Source of the DNA: Folioceros fuciformis
Taxonomy: Eukaryota > Anthocerotophyta > Anthocerotopsida > Anthocerotales
Length of the DNA: 64,000 bases
Assembly (NCBI GenBank): GCA_049999805.1
Contig: JBNGIO010006283.1
Location: 263,191 to 327,190, forward strand
Reading direction: 5' to 3'
Shown here: piece after piece, positions 9,132 through 24,626 of the stretch
Numbering within the stretch: position 1 is the first letter of the stretch
Layout: each line of letters opens with the position of its first letter
The notes under the pieces: model-generated
Told to the model about the DNA's origin: nothing
The model's database searches: none
Seen by the model: only the letters and a program-made list of their open reading frames with translations
Position numbers and translations under genes: made by a program

Positions 9132-10624
9132 TCAAGGCAGAGCCTGGTCCATGACAGGTAGCCGATAGTGGAGAGTGATTGAACTATCCATCTGTCGAGT
9201 TCCCGGAATGAAGTACTGAAACATCATGAGAAAGCTCGTGTCGTTGGGCGAAATCCCTGTCAAAGAAGACAGGATGAGTCAACTTTCAGAGACTGGTGCA
9301 AATGAAAACTCTGCAGCACGCTCACCGCAGAATGTAGCATCTGGCTTCGTAAGGTGGCACTGAAGGCTTTTAACGAAATGCTTCATACCCACTTGCTGCA
9401 AAGAACAGGAACGACATTATTGATATTGCCATTCATAACCTCCTAGCTAGCACGACAGCAAGACGAGACGTACCACACATGATGCCTCGGATCTGTTCAG
9501 AGCTTGCTCAAGCCTTACACGAGGACTCTGATCAGCATCCAAAGAGGGGTCCTCAGCTGCAAGCACAGCCAAGGTCCATCAACACGGCGTACTGGAGATG
9601 AAATTCTGGAGCTTTCTTGGCAAAATGTTTACCACGGCTTCCAAGCACCCGCAACTTTCTGTATTCTGTTCCCAGAGACACCAAAGTAGTGGACACATGT
9701 AGGTGGAGATCCCCATACTGGGTCACTGCCACTTCAAGCACCTCTCCAACGTTTTTCAGACGTTCCACCAGGGCTTGGAGCTGCACAAGATCAGGAACTT
9801 GTACAAGTGTCTGCAGTAAACAAGACAATAATAGGCAGGTAAGGAAAATAGCGAATTACAAGTTCCAACAAGTGGCTGTAGTCTTACCCGTGGCAAGTCC
9901 TGGGCCCTGTCAAGGGTTGACTGAAGCTCCTGAACGTCCATCCGATTCAAGGGCTGAGATATTGGGACATCTTGAATTACTGCCGACCGATGACCCTGAG
10001 ACCAAGGACTCTCAGAGGGTCACGAATCAGGACAGTTGGCTGTTCAGAACAGAAGAATCAATACAACCATACCTTGCTTTCAAAAGTCAAGTAAGGCATC
10101 GGCCTCTCAGTGATTGAAGGCCGCTTTTTCACCAGTTTCACCTGCAGTTTCTCCGCGTCCATGCTGACGCTACTTCTAAGAGCTTTGGACAGCAAAGCCA
10201 AGTCCACGGTGAACGCAATGCGGTCATCATTCTGACTGGAAATGCGGTAGTCGTCGAATACAGCTTCCTGATTCCAAAAACAGAAACAACTCGATTGCCC
10301 ACGCTGATCTGTATGTATCCCTTCAGAAACAGTCGATGGCAAGAATGGTTACCTTGTTAAACTGCGCAACAGCCTGCACTCCGTCCGCGTTCAAGACGTT
10401 GTGTAACATGATCAAGTGTTCCCTTGTAAGATAAACGTGGCATGTCCTCCCGATCTTCTCAAATGCAGGCACAAAACCTGCCCGTATTCTCGGCGTCAGA
10501 ACCAGACTCGTGAACACCGAGCATCACCTTTGTGGCATCATCACACTTTGCAACAGAGAGGAAGAAGCTTACGGCGTTCTAGAAGAGAGACGCCATAGTC
10601 GCTTAGTATCGCCTTGAACTTCAT
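9132..10624 (-). CDS. HUS1: HUS1 checkpoint clamp subunit
   Basis: HUS1 is one subunit of the 9-1-1 (RAD9-RAD1-HUS1) ring loaded at DNA damage in the nucleus. I resolved eight exons with GT-AG borders: 10573-10624, 10353-10477, 10073-10267, 9888-9995, 9633-9810, 9474-9556, 9326-9395 and 9132-9256. They total 936 nt, or 311 residues, close to the plant family length. The product opens MKFKAILSDYGVSLLERR, continues with FVPAFEKIGRTCHVYLTREH and FDDYRISSQNDDRIAF, and ends with FQYFIPGTRQMDSSITLHYR; each block matches plant HUS1 as I remember it. Start ATG is at 10624, stop TGA at 9132-9134. All phases agree, so the gene looks intact. Confidence 0.93.
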
Positions 10625-11018
10625 AGTCGCTGAACAAGGGAGAATGCTCCTCTTGGCAGGAAGACAAGACAATTAGGGTTCCCGAGTTCTGACGGGCAGC
10701 ATTGTACGCGAAGTCCTCGATTCTGTCACCGATGCAGCAGAAGCCAGACGCAGAAAGTCGGCTTGTTGAGACACATGGTCAATGTACATCGTCTCCATAG
10801 ACGAATGCCATGCATGAAATCCATGCACGAACATACTCATCATGGAGTCACATTCAAGGATTCGAACATCAACCATCAAAAACATCTGTACAAAATGAAG
10901 ACTACCAGAAAAATGTGAAAGGCAAGTGAGTCAACCTACATAGACAAATCTCCTGCAGTCCAGGAAGATGATATAAGAGCTTCCGCTGATATAAATGGTT
11001 CTTGCAACTCTGGCAGAG
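10625..11018. other. Spacer between HUS1 start and the upstream minus-strand gene
   Basis: About 400 bp hold the HUS1 promoter/5' leader and the 3' untranslated region of the gene at 11.0-11.8 kb. A 70-codon minus-strand frame (10673-10885) begins right after a CAG acceptor-like site, so an extra terminal exon of the upstream gene cannot be excluded, but I see no family resemblance. Confidence 0.35.
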
Positions 11019-11813
11019 CTAACTGAAAGAGCTCCCTCCAATCCCAGCAATTGATGGAGCAGCAGACCCGCTTGACACAGGAGATGCGGGTGTTGGAGAT
11101 TTATTGCAAAACTGGTTAGGTATGATTGGGACGAGATAATTGCCAAACTGAGATTCACAGTTCTTGAAACTCGAAGTAGCACCAGATGTCTGTGCTTTCA
11201 CCCAGGCAGTTCGCCTGGCTTGCTGCAACCTTAGCTCCTCACCATGCTTTGGTGCAACCACAGGATGTTCATGTTGCCGCCGAGCACCCTGTTGAACAAC
11301 TATCCAAGTTCAGGCATTGAGTGCTGCACCTCCAATTTGACAAAGCTACTACCTGCAAGAACCTGCAGCCCTCACCGTATCAAATTTCTCCCATTTGTCC
11401 CTGAAGTGCTCGGTATGACTTACAGATGCAGCCGGCTGCTTTTGATTTGCCGCACTTGACTTTGTTCCAGCTTGAGCAGCTTTCACTCCCTTCCCCTCTC
11501 TATGCTCTCCCCGGTGCTGTCCTTTCGCACTCCTCTACAGGCAATCCGCGTTCACATAGGTACAATATTTGCTAGCCTCGAGCAGCTTGCAAGGAATATT
11601 ACACAGAAATCGCTTACCGCGTCTGAACTGCTTCTGGATTTCCCACCCTTCTCCTTCACCGCGGGTACTTCCCACTCCTTCGAGTCCTTGCTCAGATCAG
11701 ACAACTCCTGCGAGCACATCACAATGCATCAATGAGGAACGGCATAAAATATCCACGGCAGGCGGAAGACGAGCGCACACCGCAGGAGCCTTAGGCGAGC
11801 CCTCGGACGCCAT
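11019..11813 (-). CDS. Small unrecognised protein, four exons, about 183 residues
   Basis: I do not recognise this family. Four exons join in phase with GT-AG borders: 11781-11813, 11618-11707, 11376-11534 and 11019-11288. The product starts MASEGSPKAPAELSDLSKD. It is rich in Ser, Ala, Lys and Gln in the middle, has a short aromatic/charged block (HFRDKWEKFDT) near residue 90, and ends with a Ser/Pro/Gly-rich tail (GIGGSSFS, stop at 11019). No signal peptide, membrane segment or coiled coil is obvious; it looks largely disordered. Consistent phase across three introns is the main evidence that it is real. It shares a strand with HUS1, 395 bp upstream of it. A longer exon 3 or an extra 3' exon is possible. 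Confidence 0.5.
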
Positions 11814-12178
11814 CGCTGGCGCAAGCTCTGTTGCAAACTGGACATGTGAATATCTTCCCGTTCCGTTTCTGGAAGGAGTGTCAGCACGGAACGGGACAAC
11901 GGAGAACGGGTTAACTGGAAACGGAACAGCGCAGAAAACGATGTGCAGCGCACCAAATGCGAAATAAACGGCACCAGTTCCGAAAGTGGCCGGGGCCGCC
12001 CCTTCCTTTAGGGCACACGCGTAGATGAACCCGTTGCCATCTTTCTTCTTACCTCAGTGTGCTCAGTCTCAGCTCAGCTCAGCTCAGCGTCGCTCAGCTC
12101 ATTTCAGAGCGAGCGCAACGCAGGTGTCTTCGTCCGGGCTTTGCAGTGCTGTGCGAGGCTGCAGCGGCGGTATCAGCC

Positions 12179-13605
12179 ATGGCGGACTACCGGCAGTCTC
12201 GTCACTTCGTGACGCAGTTCTCCTCGCAGACCTACCTCGGCACCAAGTTGTTGCACCAGAGGCCCGCCGCCTCGTTTGCCGAGAACGGGTTGGGAGCGGC
12301 CGCTGCTTTCCCTCGCACCAGCACTGACTGCACTGCCTTGTGCCCGCTGGAGGTGTTCCAGGGCCCTAGCATGGGGAACTCTTCAGTTTCTTCCCCGATC
12401 TTCGTTGCTGCGGGTAGCGAAAAGCCAGCAGGCACCTTCGTGGCCGACTTCCTCATGGGAGGAGTGTCTGCGGCTGTGTCGAAGACTGCAGCCGCTCCCA
12501 TCGAGCGTGTGAAGCTCCTCATCCAAAATCAGGATGAGATGATCAAGAGTGGACGCCTTTCCAGGCCGTACGACGGCATCGGTGAGTGCTTCAAGCGGAC
12601 GATCAGCGAGGAAGGTTTTGTTGCCCTGTGGAGAGGAAATCTGGCCAACGTGCTTCGGTATTTCCCCACTCAGGTATGCTGCAGGTTTACCATGCTCTTC
12701 GGTGCCGGATCTGACTTGCATGGCTTGTGGATCTGACCCATGTTCGCTCTTACTGGCGATCCATCTGCTTTTCGGATGTCGTCCTCTGCCTTCATCCTTG
12801 GAATGGATTTTCCTGTGCAGGCCTTGAACATCGCGTTCAAGGAACGTTTCAAGAAGATGTTCGGTTACAGGAAGGACAAGGACGGGTACTGGAAGTGGTT
12901 CGCAGGCAACTTGGCGTCCGGTGGTGCTGCCGGTGCCTCGTCCCTTTTGTTTGTGTACTCTCTGGATTATGCTCGTACTCGTCTGGCTAATGATAACAAG
13001 TCCGCAAAGAAAGGAGGAGAGCGGCAATTCAAGGGCCTCCTGGACGTTTATCGTCAGACTCTCAAGTCCGATGGAATTGCTGGCCTTTACCGTGGTTTCA
13101 ACATCTCTTGTGCTGGTATCATTGTGTATCGCGGCCTTTACTTCGGCATGTACGACTCCCTGAAGCCTGTGGTTCTGGTTGGACCTCTCGAGGTATGTGT
13201 GGTCTGTTTTTGTTACTGTATCTGAGAGTCACCATGTCTCCGCGACACCCAATGTGGGGGATTGCACAAGCTTTGGCTCATTATTTCATTTGGTTTGGTT
13301 TGTTCCAGGGAAATTTCCTCGCGAGTTTCCTCCTTGGATGGGCCATCACAATTGGTGCAGGACTCTCCTCGTACCCTCTGGACACCGTTCGTCGTCGCAT
13401 GATGATGACTTCGGGAGAGGCAGTCAAGTATAACAGCTCACTGCATGCGTTCAGGGAGATCATCAAGAAGGAAGGCACCAAGTCTCTCTTCAAGGGCGCA
13501 GGAGCAAACATTCTGCGGGCTGTTGCTGGCGCTGGTGTGCTGGCAGGTTATGACCAGATGCAGATCATCTTCTTCGGCAAGGCCTACAGCGGCGGTGGTG
13601 GTTAA
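12179..13605 (+). CDS. AAC: Mitochondrial ADP/ATP carrier, copy 1
   Basis: Exchanges ADP and ATP across the inner mitochondrial membrane. Three exons (12179-12673, 12821-13192, 13309-13605) give 387 residues. An N-terminal extension of about 85 residues, as in plant carriers, precedes the first repeat ([20 protein letters not shown]). Three mitochondrial-carrier repeats follow, each with a P-x-D/E-x-x-[KR/RR] signature (PIERVK, then SLDYARTR, then [11 protein letters not shown]). The last contains RRRMMM, the diagnostic ADP/ATP-carrier signature. Start ATG 12179 lies in a GCCATGG context; stop TAA ends at 13605. Intron 1 splits after FPTQ and intron 2 after VLVGPLE. The tandem copy at 14.7 kb has the same intron positions. 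Confidence 0.96.
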
Positions 13606-14741
13606 TTTCTTTCGACTCTCGTATGACGACGAAACAGTCCAGTTGAATAAGGTCCTGGGAGTTGAGAACTCCCAAATTTTTTTTGTCTCGCAAGATTCTT
13701 AATTCGGCAGTTGGTGTAGGTTAGACTCAGAGATTGGAACTGTCTCGAATGCCACTTTTAACTCTGGCGTGGCTCTGGGCCCTGCGCCTTATTGAGGTGC
13801 GCACCTTGGTCGGTAGCAATACTTGGGAAAAGTCACCTCACCGAAACCTTCTGAAGTTGCCTTCGTGTCCATGGGGGTAGATAGACGGACGGATGATCCG
13901 TATGGGGCCTGTGGTCTGAAGGAGGGGAACTTTCTCAAACTAGTATCACACGCTGTCCTGGGACTCGGACTTCCGTGCAGCGCGTTGGGTTTCAACGCGA
14001 TGCACCGATAAAGTCAATGGGTCGTGAAATGGCTAGCCATAACGTGATTCTAAATGCAAGGCTGGAATTGGCAGGCACAACTGAAATGCCGTAAGACGGG
14101 GAGGGGGTGTATGGGTACGTGCCACTTCCTCCCCGTGGCCACCAGCGTTCCTAAATTTTCGTAATTTATGTGTATTTAGCGAAGGGAGTAATTTATTGCG
14201 AAAGAAAAGTGAAAACTTAATTTTTGTACTGGGGATGGGAAAATTATATAAGATATTTTGATTTCAATAATAGGTATAAAAATGGTGGATAATAAAAACA
14301 CCATTTCATAGAATGGTCCTGTCCCCGGGTTTAGAGTTGACACTACCTATAGGTCCTATGCATTGCAATATGCTTTCTTCCGTCCTTCCTGGGTTGAAAC
14401 ACAAGCCTTTGTGTTTCAACCCAACCCCACATGTTCCTAAGTACCCGACTCACCAACAGGGTCAGATTTGCGCACTCACCTACCAAGGTACAGGAACACA
14501 AAGTCTGATTGGGGAGTGGCAAGGAAGTTGCCGAGCAGCCCAGCGGCAGGCAGCGCCAGAGACAGGAAATGGAACAGGCGTGTTGCACTACACATTTGCG
14601 AGGCTCCTGTGAATTCAGCTGCATGACATCTGCCCCCCCCAGTCTTCTCGGTCTCGGTTCCCAGCAAGCGCAGAGCACGCTACCATTCATCGATATAAGG
14701 GCTCTGCAGCGTTTTGCCAGGCCACAACAGCGGCATCAGCC
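13606..14741. other. Spacer between the two ADP/ATP carrier genes
   Basis: About 1.1 kb containing the copy-1 3' untranslated region, an AT-rich stretch at 14.15-14.31 kb and the promoter of copy 2. A poly-C run (CCCCCCCC at 14632-14639) sits about 100 bp before the copy-2 start codon. The non-coding sequence is not obviously repeated upstream of copy 1, so the duplication boundary seems to lie close to the coding sequence. Confidence 0.4.
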
Positions 14742-16226
14742 ATGGCGGACGACCAGAAGACTCTTGATTTCGTGGCGCAATTCTGTACGCGGACCTGTCT
14801 CGGCACCAAGCTGAGGTATCACAGCTGGCCCGCCGCCTCCTTCTCAAACAACGGCTTTGGTGCGGCCTCTTCTTTCCCTCGCATCAGCACAGACTGCACT
14901 GCCTTGTGTCCGATGGACATGTTACAGGGCCATCACTTGTGCATGGGAAAGTATGCGACTTCTTCGGCCCCGATCTTCGTTGCTGCGGCCAGCGAAAAGC
15001 CACCTGCTTCGAGCTTTGTGGCTGACTTCCTCATGGGAGGAGTGTCTGCGGCTGTGTCCAAGACTACAGCTGCTCCTATCGAGCGTGTGAAGCTCCTTCT
15101 CCAGAATCAGGGTGAGCTGATCAAGAGTGGACGCCTTTCCAAGCGGTACGACGGGATCGTTGACTGCTTCCAGCGGACGATCAAGGAGGAAGGTTTTCTT
15201 GCCCTGTGGAGATCAAATCTGACCAATGTGATTCGGTATTTCCCGACTCAGGTATGTCCTGCGTAGCTTACTTACCGTGTTCTTACTTTACTTCTTTGGT
15301 GCCAGATCTGACTCCGCATGCCACAGCTGACGCGTGCTCACTCTTGGAGGGGAATGTCGATCTATCTGCTTGTCATTCTGATGTGCTCCTGGTGTGTCGT
15401 GTGTATTACGCCAGCCTGGCCAGGCCTTGAGATACATTGTCTTGTGTAGGCCTTCAACATCGCTTTCAAGGAACGTTTCAAGAAGATGTTCGGCTACAGG
15501 AAGGACAAGGACGGGTACTGGAAGTGGTTCGCAGCCAACCTGGCCTCCGGTGGTGCTGCCGGTGCCTCGTCCCTTCTATTGACATACTCCCTGGATTATG
15601 CTCGTACTCGTCTGGCTAGTGACAACAAGTCAACAACAAAGGGAGGAGAGCGGCAATTCAAGGGCCTTGTAGACGTGTATCGCCAGACTCTCAAATCCGA
15701 TGGCATTGCTGGCCTCTATCGTGGCTTCACCATCTCTTGTGCTGGTATCGTCGTGTATCGGGGCCTTTACTTCGGCATGTACGACTCCCTCAAACCTGTG
15801 GTTCTGGTTGGACCTCTCGAGGTATCGTTTTGCGTCTCTGAGATATCGTCTGTTTTGGCTTCACCTACTACGACAATGCGACTGCTTTTTCCTCCGCTCA
15901 TTCATACCCGCAATTCTGTGTTGTTTCAGGGAAACTTCCTTGCCAGTTTCCTCCTGGGATGGGTTGTCACAAATGGTGCAGCACTCACCTCCTACCCTCT
16001 TGACACTGTTCGTCGTCGCATTATGATGACGTCGGGAGAGGCAGTCAAGTACAACAGCTCACTGCATGCATTCAGGGAGATCATCGCGAAAGAAGGCGCC
16101 AAGTCTTTATTCAACGGTGCAGGAGCCAACGTCTTTCGAGGTGTTGCTGCTGCCGGTGTGTTGGCAGGCTATGACCGGCTGCAGCTCATCTTCTTCGGCA
16201 AGGTCTACAGTGACGGAGGCGGTTGA
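14742..16226 (+). CDS. AAC: Mitochondrial ADP/ATP carrier, copy 2
   Basis: Tandem duplicate of the carrier at 12.2 kb. Three exons (14742-15251, 15450-15821, 15930-16226) give 392 residues. Exons 2 and 3 have exactly the same lengths as in copy 1 (372 and 297 nt). The first exon is 15 nt longer because of small insertions in the N-terminal extension (for example [17 protein letters not shown]). Carrier signatures are kept: [14 protein letters not shown] and [11 protein letters not shown]. The last signature reads RRRIMM instead of RRRMMM. That Met-to-Ile change lies in the signature usually used to recognise ADP/ATP carriers, so this copy is either slightly relaxed or functionally shifted. 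No stop or frameshift is present. Confidence 0.95.
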
Positions 16227-16626
16227 GTTATTCGGTCTCCCTCCATATAACGACGAAACAGTCCACTAAGGTCCAGGCAAATTAGGACTCCAAATTTATT
16301 TCTGTTTGTAGATTCTTAATTCCACAGTTATTGTACGTTAGATACCATGGAATACGTATACGGATATACGGTTTGCCATTAGGTTTTTTCAACCGTATTT
16401 TTTTAGGCGAATATTCCACGGAACTTTTTATGTACGTACGGATTTTAGGGATCCACGTCACATCTCAACTGCATATAACGACTTTTTTTCTCTTCTATAC
16501 TTACTTAAGTGGACCGATCAAGAAACTAAAAGAATCTTCCTTAGGCACTTCTTTCTTCCAAAGGCCATTCACAAAGTTTCTATGCAAAAGCTTCTTCCTA
16601 TGTTTTTTTTGCCTCTTCAAACCAAC

Positions 16627-16850
16627 CACCATTCTTCCATGCTCAGCGGCCGATCCGACGACCATTCTTCCATGTTCAGTAGGCGAACCGATAGCTAATT
16701 TTGCACGCTGAGCGTGCGTGTACGCGTTTAAGGATTTCCCTTGCTCTCAGCGGAGGAACGAGTATTCGTGTACGGGTTTAAGGATTTCCCTTGCTTAGCA
16801 GAGGAACGAGTATTCGTTTGCACTTGCTCAGCAGGGGGGACGAGTATTGG
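16627..16850. repeat. Short tandem duplications, units about 37-50 bp
   Basis: A stretch around CCATTCTTCCATG is duplicated at 16628-16700. From about 16718 to 16850 a unit of roughly 50 bp containing GTTTAAGGATTTCCCTTGCT and GAGGAACGAGTATTCG is present two to three times with small changes. No coding potential. Confidence 0.7.
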
Positions 16851-17035
16851 TATGCACTATCTCACTAAAGGATTTTAGGGTATGCACTATCTCACTAAAG
16901 GATTTTAGGGTTCAGTACCATAGCCAAGTAGAATGGGCTGAGGCTCATTCTAGTAGGTATCTTGCTTGATTTGCAGGGCTGAGGCCCATTCTAGTAGGTA
17001 TCTTGCTTGATTTACAAAGCTGAGGGCCATTCTAG
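16851..17035. repeat. 30-bp perfect tandem duplication and 40-bp triplication
   Basis: A 30-bp unit (core CACTATCTCACTAAAGG) occurs twice without mismatch at 16851-16880 and 16881-16910. Just after, from about 16934, a unit of about 40 bp beginning GGGCTGAGG and containing CATTCTAGTAGGTATCTTGC appears two and a half to three times with few changes. These look like young local duplications. Confidence 0.8.
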
Positions 17036-17141
17036 TGTGCTGGAAGAATGCATCACCTGGCCATGAGGAATTTGTAGGTGTGGTAGAAAAGAAACTAAGC
17101 TTTCTCATAAGGAACACAGCTTCGCTTGGTTTCCAAAGTAA

Positions 17142-17160
17142 TAGGGTTTAGGGTTTAGGT
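17142..17160 (+). repeat. Short interstitial telomere-type repeat (TTTAGGG)
   Basis: About two and a half head-to-tail copies of the plant telomere unit, in the spacer downstream of the second carrier gene. Confidence 0.75.
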
Positions 17161-18098
17161 TTTGTTCTTCGTTGTCTCTGAGAGATGTGGCCATGGCTTA
17201 GGCTCCATCCAAAACGTAGTTATGATTGAGGCAATGATTGATGCAATGCATGATGGTGGAGCTTGGCGGCTCTGTAGCCTTGTGCATGCGTTGAAGGAAC
17301 CTCGAAAAAATCCTAAATGAGCAAACCCTAACTCCTAACCCTGGAAGCCCGATGGATGAATGTAAAATGATAGTCATTGAATGTTTGAGAACTCTTTTTA
17401 AGAAAAAACTTTTAGAGAGATATGAATGTCATGTGGAAAAACGTGACATCTCGTGAAAACCATAAAATAATGCACCCTTCTCTTTATCCCGTTTGGTATG
17501 TCATAGACATTACCAATAAATATTTTTAATTACATATCAATCAGTTATATTATTTTATAATATTTAATTCTGATATAAAATACAATTTATTTTTTCAACA
17601 TATAAACCTCTTCATAATTTATAATGTTGTTCAAGGTTTAAGAAAAAACAATTTACTTGGAACTTGGGTTGTTTAGGGTGGGCTCTTTCATGCATGCCAA
17701 GCTGAACTTATTAGAAGGCTGGGTACAAACGATACGAGATTCACATGTGATGACTAAGCACATCGTTAACCTGTGTTATATTTTATTTAACGAAGAATCT
17801 TGGGAGACACGAATTCTCTTGGCGACTCGGTTCTTGAGTACTTAGCGCAAGGGCATCCTTCCCTTGCGGGACCCCAAGCAGGACGTTAATCCAGAGCTCT
17901 CGATTTGGCCTACCCCATTTGGACAGCATTTGGAAGCTTTTAAGGGTGACGTGTTGGTCCGAGCGTCAAGCTGGATTTACAAAACTGCATCCCAAAATTG
18001 AGACATCAAACCTAAACGAGGCTACTGTTTGTACCCTCATCCAGCCAAGGCTGGTGTTCTTAACTCCAAATTGAGTTCAAGAACGTTATCACATCCGT
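17161..18098. other. AT-rich spacer without a recognised gene
   Basis: Contains an AT-rich core (17.45-17.63 kb) and short open frames that resemble no family I know. It holds the 3' side of the aspartate kinase/homoserine dehydrogenase gene. No transposon ends were found. Confidence 0.4.
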
Positions 18099-22844
<4,746 letters not shown>

Positions 22845-23165
22845 TGCAGCGTGCCTGCCTTCTCCTCAGGCATCAAGTTCAGACATCTGTCGCCAGGAGA
22901 AGCTCCTGAATCCCGGCAAAACGATGGAAAGGAAGGTTGGAAAGGGAGTGAAAAAACATAGACGTCGTCAGTTGAGCGAAAAAGATCAATGCAGACGAAA
23001 AACTGAAATCCTCGGGAGAGAAAACCTCGGATGGTACAGTGTCTGTGTACTCTTGTTCTGATATGGCGTTTTAGGTCTGTCAACTTGTCCCTACCTTGCA
23101 ACCCCTTGCAGAGCGAAGTTGATTTGTAACTAGACGCATATCCCTTTTGATCGGCACTTGGTAGG

Positions 23166-24178
23166 TTGGGCATGTCTAAGCCATGTGTGAGGAGGTGGTC
23201 TTTGCGGGTCACCGATACAAGCTTCACGCAATTGGGTCTCACATGTCGATTTGCTGCAGGGGCAGACCTCGTATCCGGAGATACTTGGCAGGTGGAGGAG
23301 TCGTGCAAGAAGGGGGAGCTGAAGATGGTGCACTTTTGCAGAGAGCTGCTGCAGGCCTGTGTGGAAGAGAAGGCCCTTGGACACGTGCAGCTCGTGAATG
23401 CTCGTGGGGCAGAAGAAGGGATGGTGTTGAAGAGGTCTGCGAGTGACGTACTGGTGGCTCCTCTGAAATGTGGGAGGGTTTGAGGAATTGGCTCAAATTG
23501 TTTCGCAGCTTGCGTCAACGAACTGCTGGATGTGGTTACTGTTCGTTATCGGCTACTCTATACAAGGACACTGTGAATCAAGCTTGCTAGGGTTTGAGGA
23601 CAACATGCGGAGGGCAGGCGTGAAGACGAGCGTCATTACCTTCATGGTGCTCCTCTCGTGATGCACGCTCGCCGGGAAGGTGGAAGACCGGTTTGCACTT
23701 CTTCGAGGGCATGAGCAGGGATTACGGAATGTATCCTGTAGTGGGGCATCATGTGTGTGTGCTCAATCTTGCCCCGGGACGGGCAGATCGTCTGATTCTG
23801 AGCATGCCGAAGCCTCCTACTGCACAGGTTTGGCTATGTCTGCTGAGCACCTGCCGGATGGACGATAGATAACCTGCTACTGGCGCGGCGTGCCTTCTAC
23901 TGCGCCGTGGCTCTGGCTCTCGGACAGGGTGCGCCTTATGTCGGCAAGACGAACATGGATGGCCGTGCTGGCATGCGGAACCATGCGGAGGAGATCAGTG
24001 AGTTCAGGCAGGAAGCCCAGACGTGGAAGAAAGCCTGTGAACGTGAACGCTGGATCGAGCACTAGCGTCAAATGCACATTCGTCATTAGAGACCGCATGC
24101 ATCAACAAATGGCAGCCTTGTATGCAGTGATCCACACTGTCAGCTCCAAGTTTCAGGATCAGCGATCTGTATTCTAAA
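23166..24178 (+). pseudogene. Decayed PPR gene (repeat, E and E+ remnants)
   Basis: Frames shift and stops interrupt, but the order of PPR landmarks is kept. LLQACVEEKAL at about 23.35 kb matches the usual LLKACxxxxAL block. GHCESSLLGFEDNMRRAGVK and TFMVLLS at 23.57-23.66 kb match the last repeat. A frame break follows, then an E-motif remnant. YVGKTNMDGRAGMRNHAEEI and AQTWKKACERE (23.93-24.05 kb) align with YVLMSHIYADAG and RKAWKEPGRSWI of the intact PPR at 5-8 kb. TFVIRDRMHQQMAALYAVIH is a typical E+ end. A stop at about 23659 and several frame changes show that it is no longer one coding sequence. The 5' part of the array is missing. Confidence 0.72.
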
Positions 24179-24626
24179 ATCGCTCTGCCGACGCCATGAT
24201 CCATCCAATGGCAGCCAAGATGTTGATCAATGGTGAAACGTACAGCGCCTGCACCTCTACACGATGCCAGTTCTGTCATGCACCGTGTGATCCCGTCACC
24301 CAAGGCAGACATGGTGTGTACCTACGTACACATACTGGTACACTTTCCATATTGATGTACGGTCACCGGGCGTGGATAGGTGATGGCTTGTTATTTTTGG
24401 CGTTCCCTGTCCGTCTCGTCCCAAGTGCCCTTCGTGTCCTGAACCCTTTCATTTCTGGCATCATTTCCTTTCCGTCATTTCTGACTTAGCACATGCGGTA
24501 ACGGGCTCTCTCTCCTCTCTCCCCATCATCGCAGGAGCACCTGGCAGTTCGTCGAGATAGTTCACGCACTCAGGACCAGGAGCAACAATTCCGCTGCGCG
24601 CCTGCCCCAAATCTTGGAGCAGTGCC

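Noticed and set aside
17657-17845. A 62-codon open frame in the spacer downstream of the carriers
   Set aside because: Short, in AT-rich DNA, without homology, splice partners or a plausible promoter.
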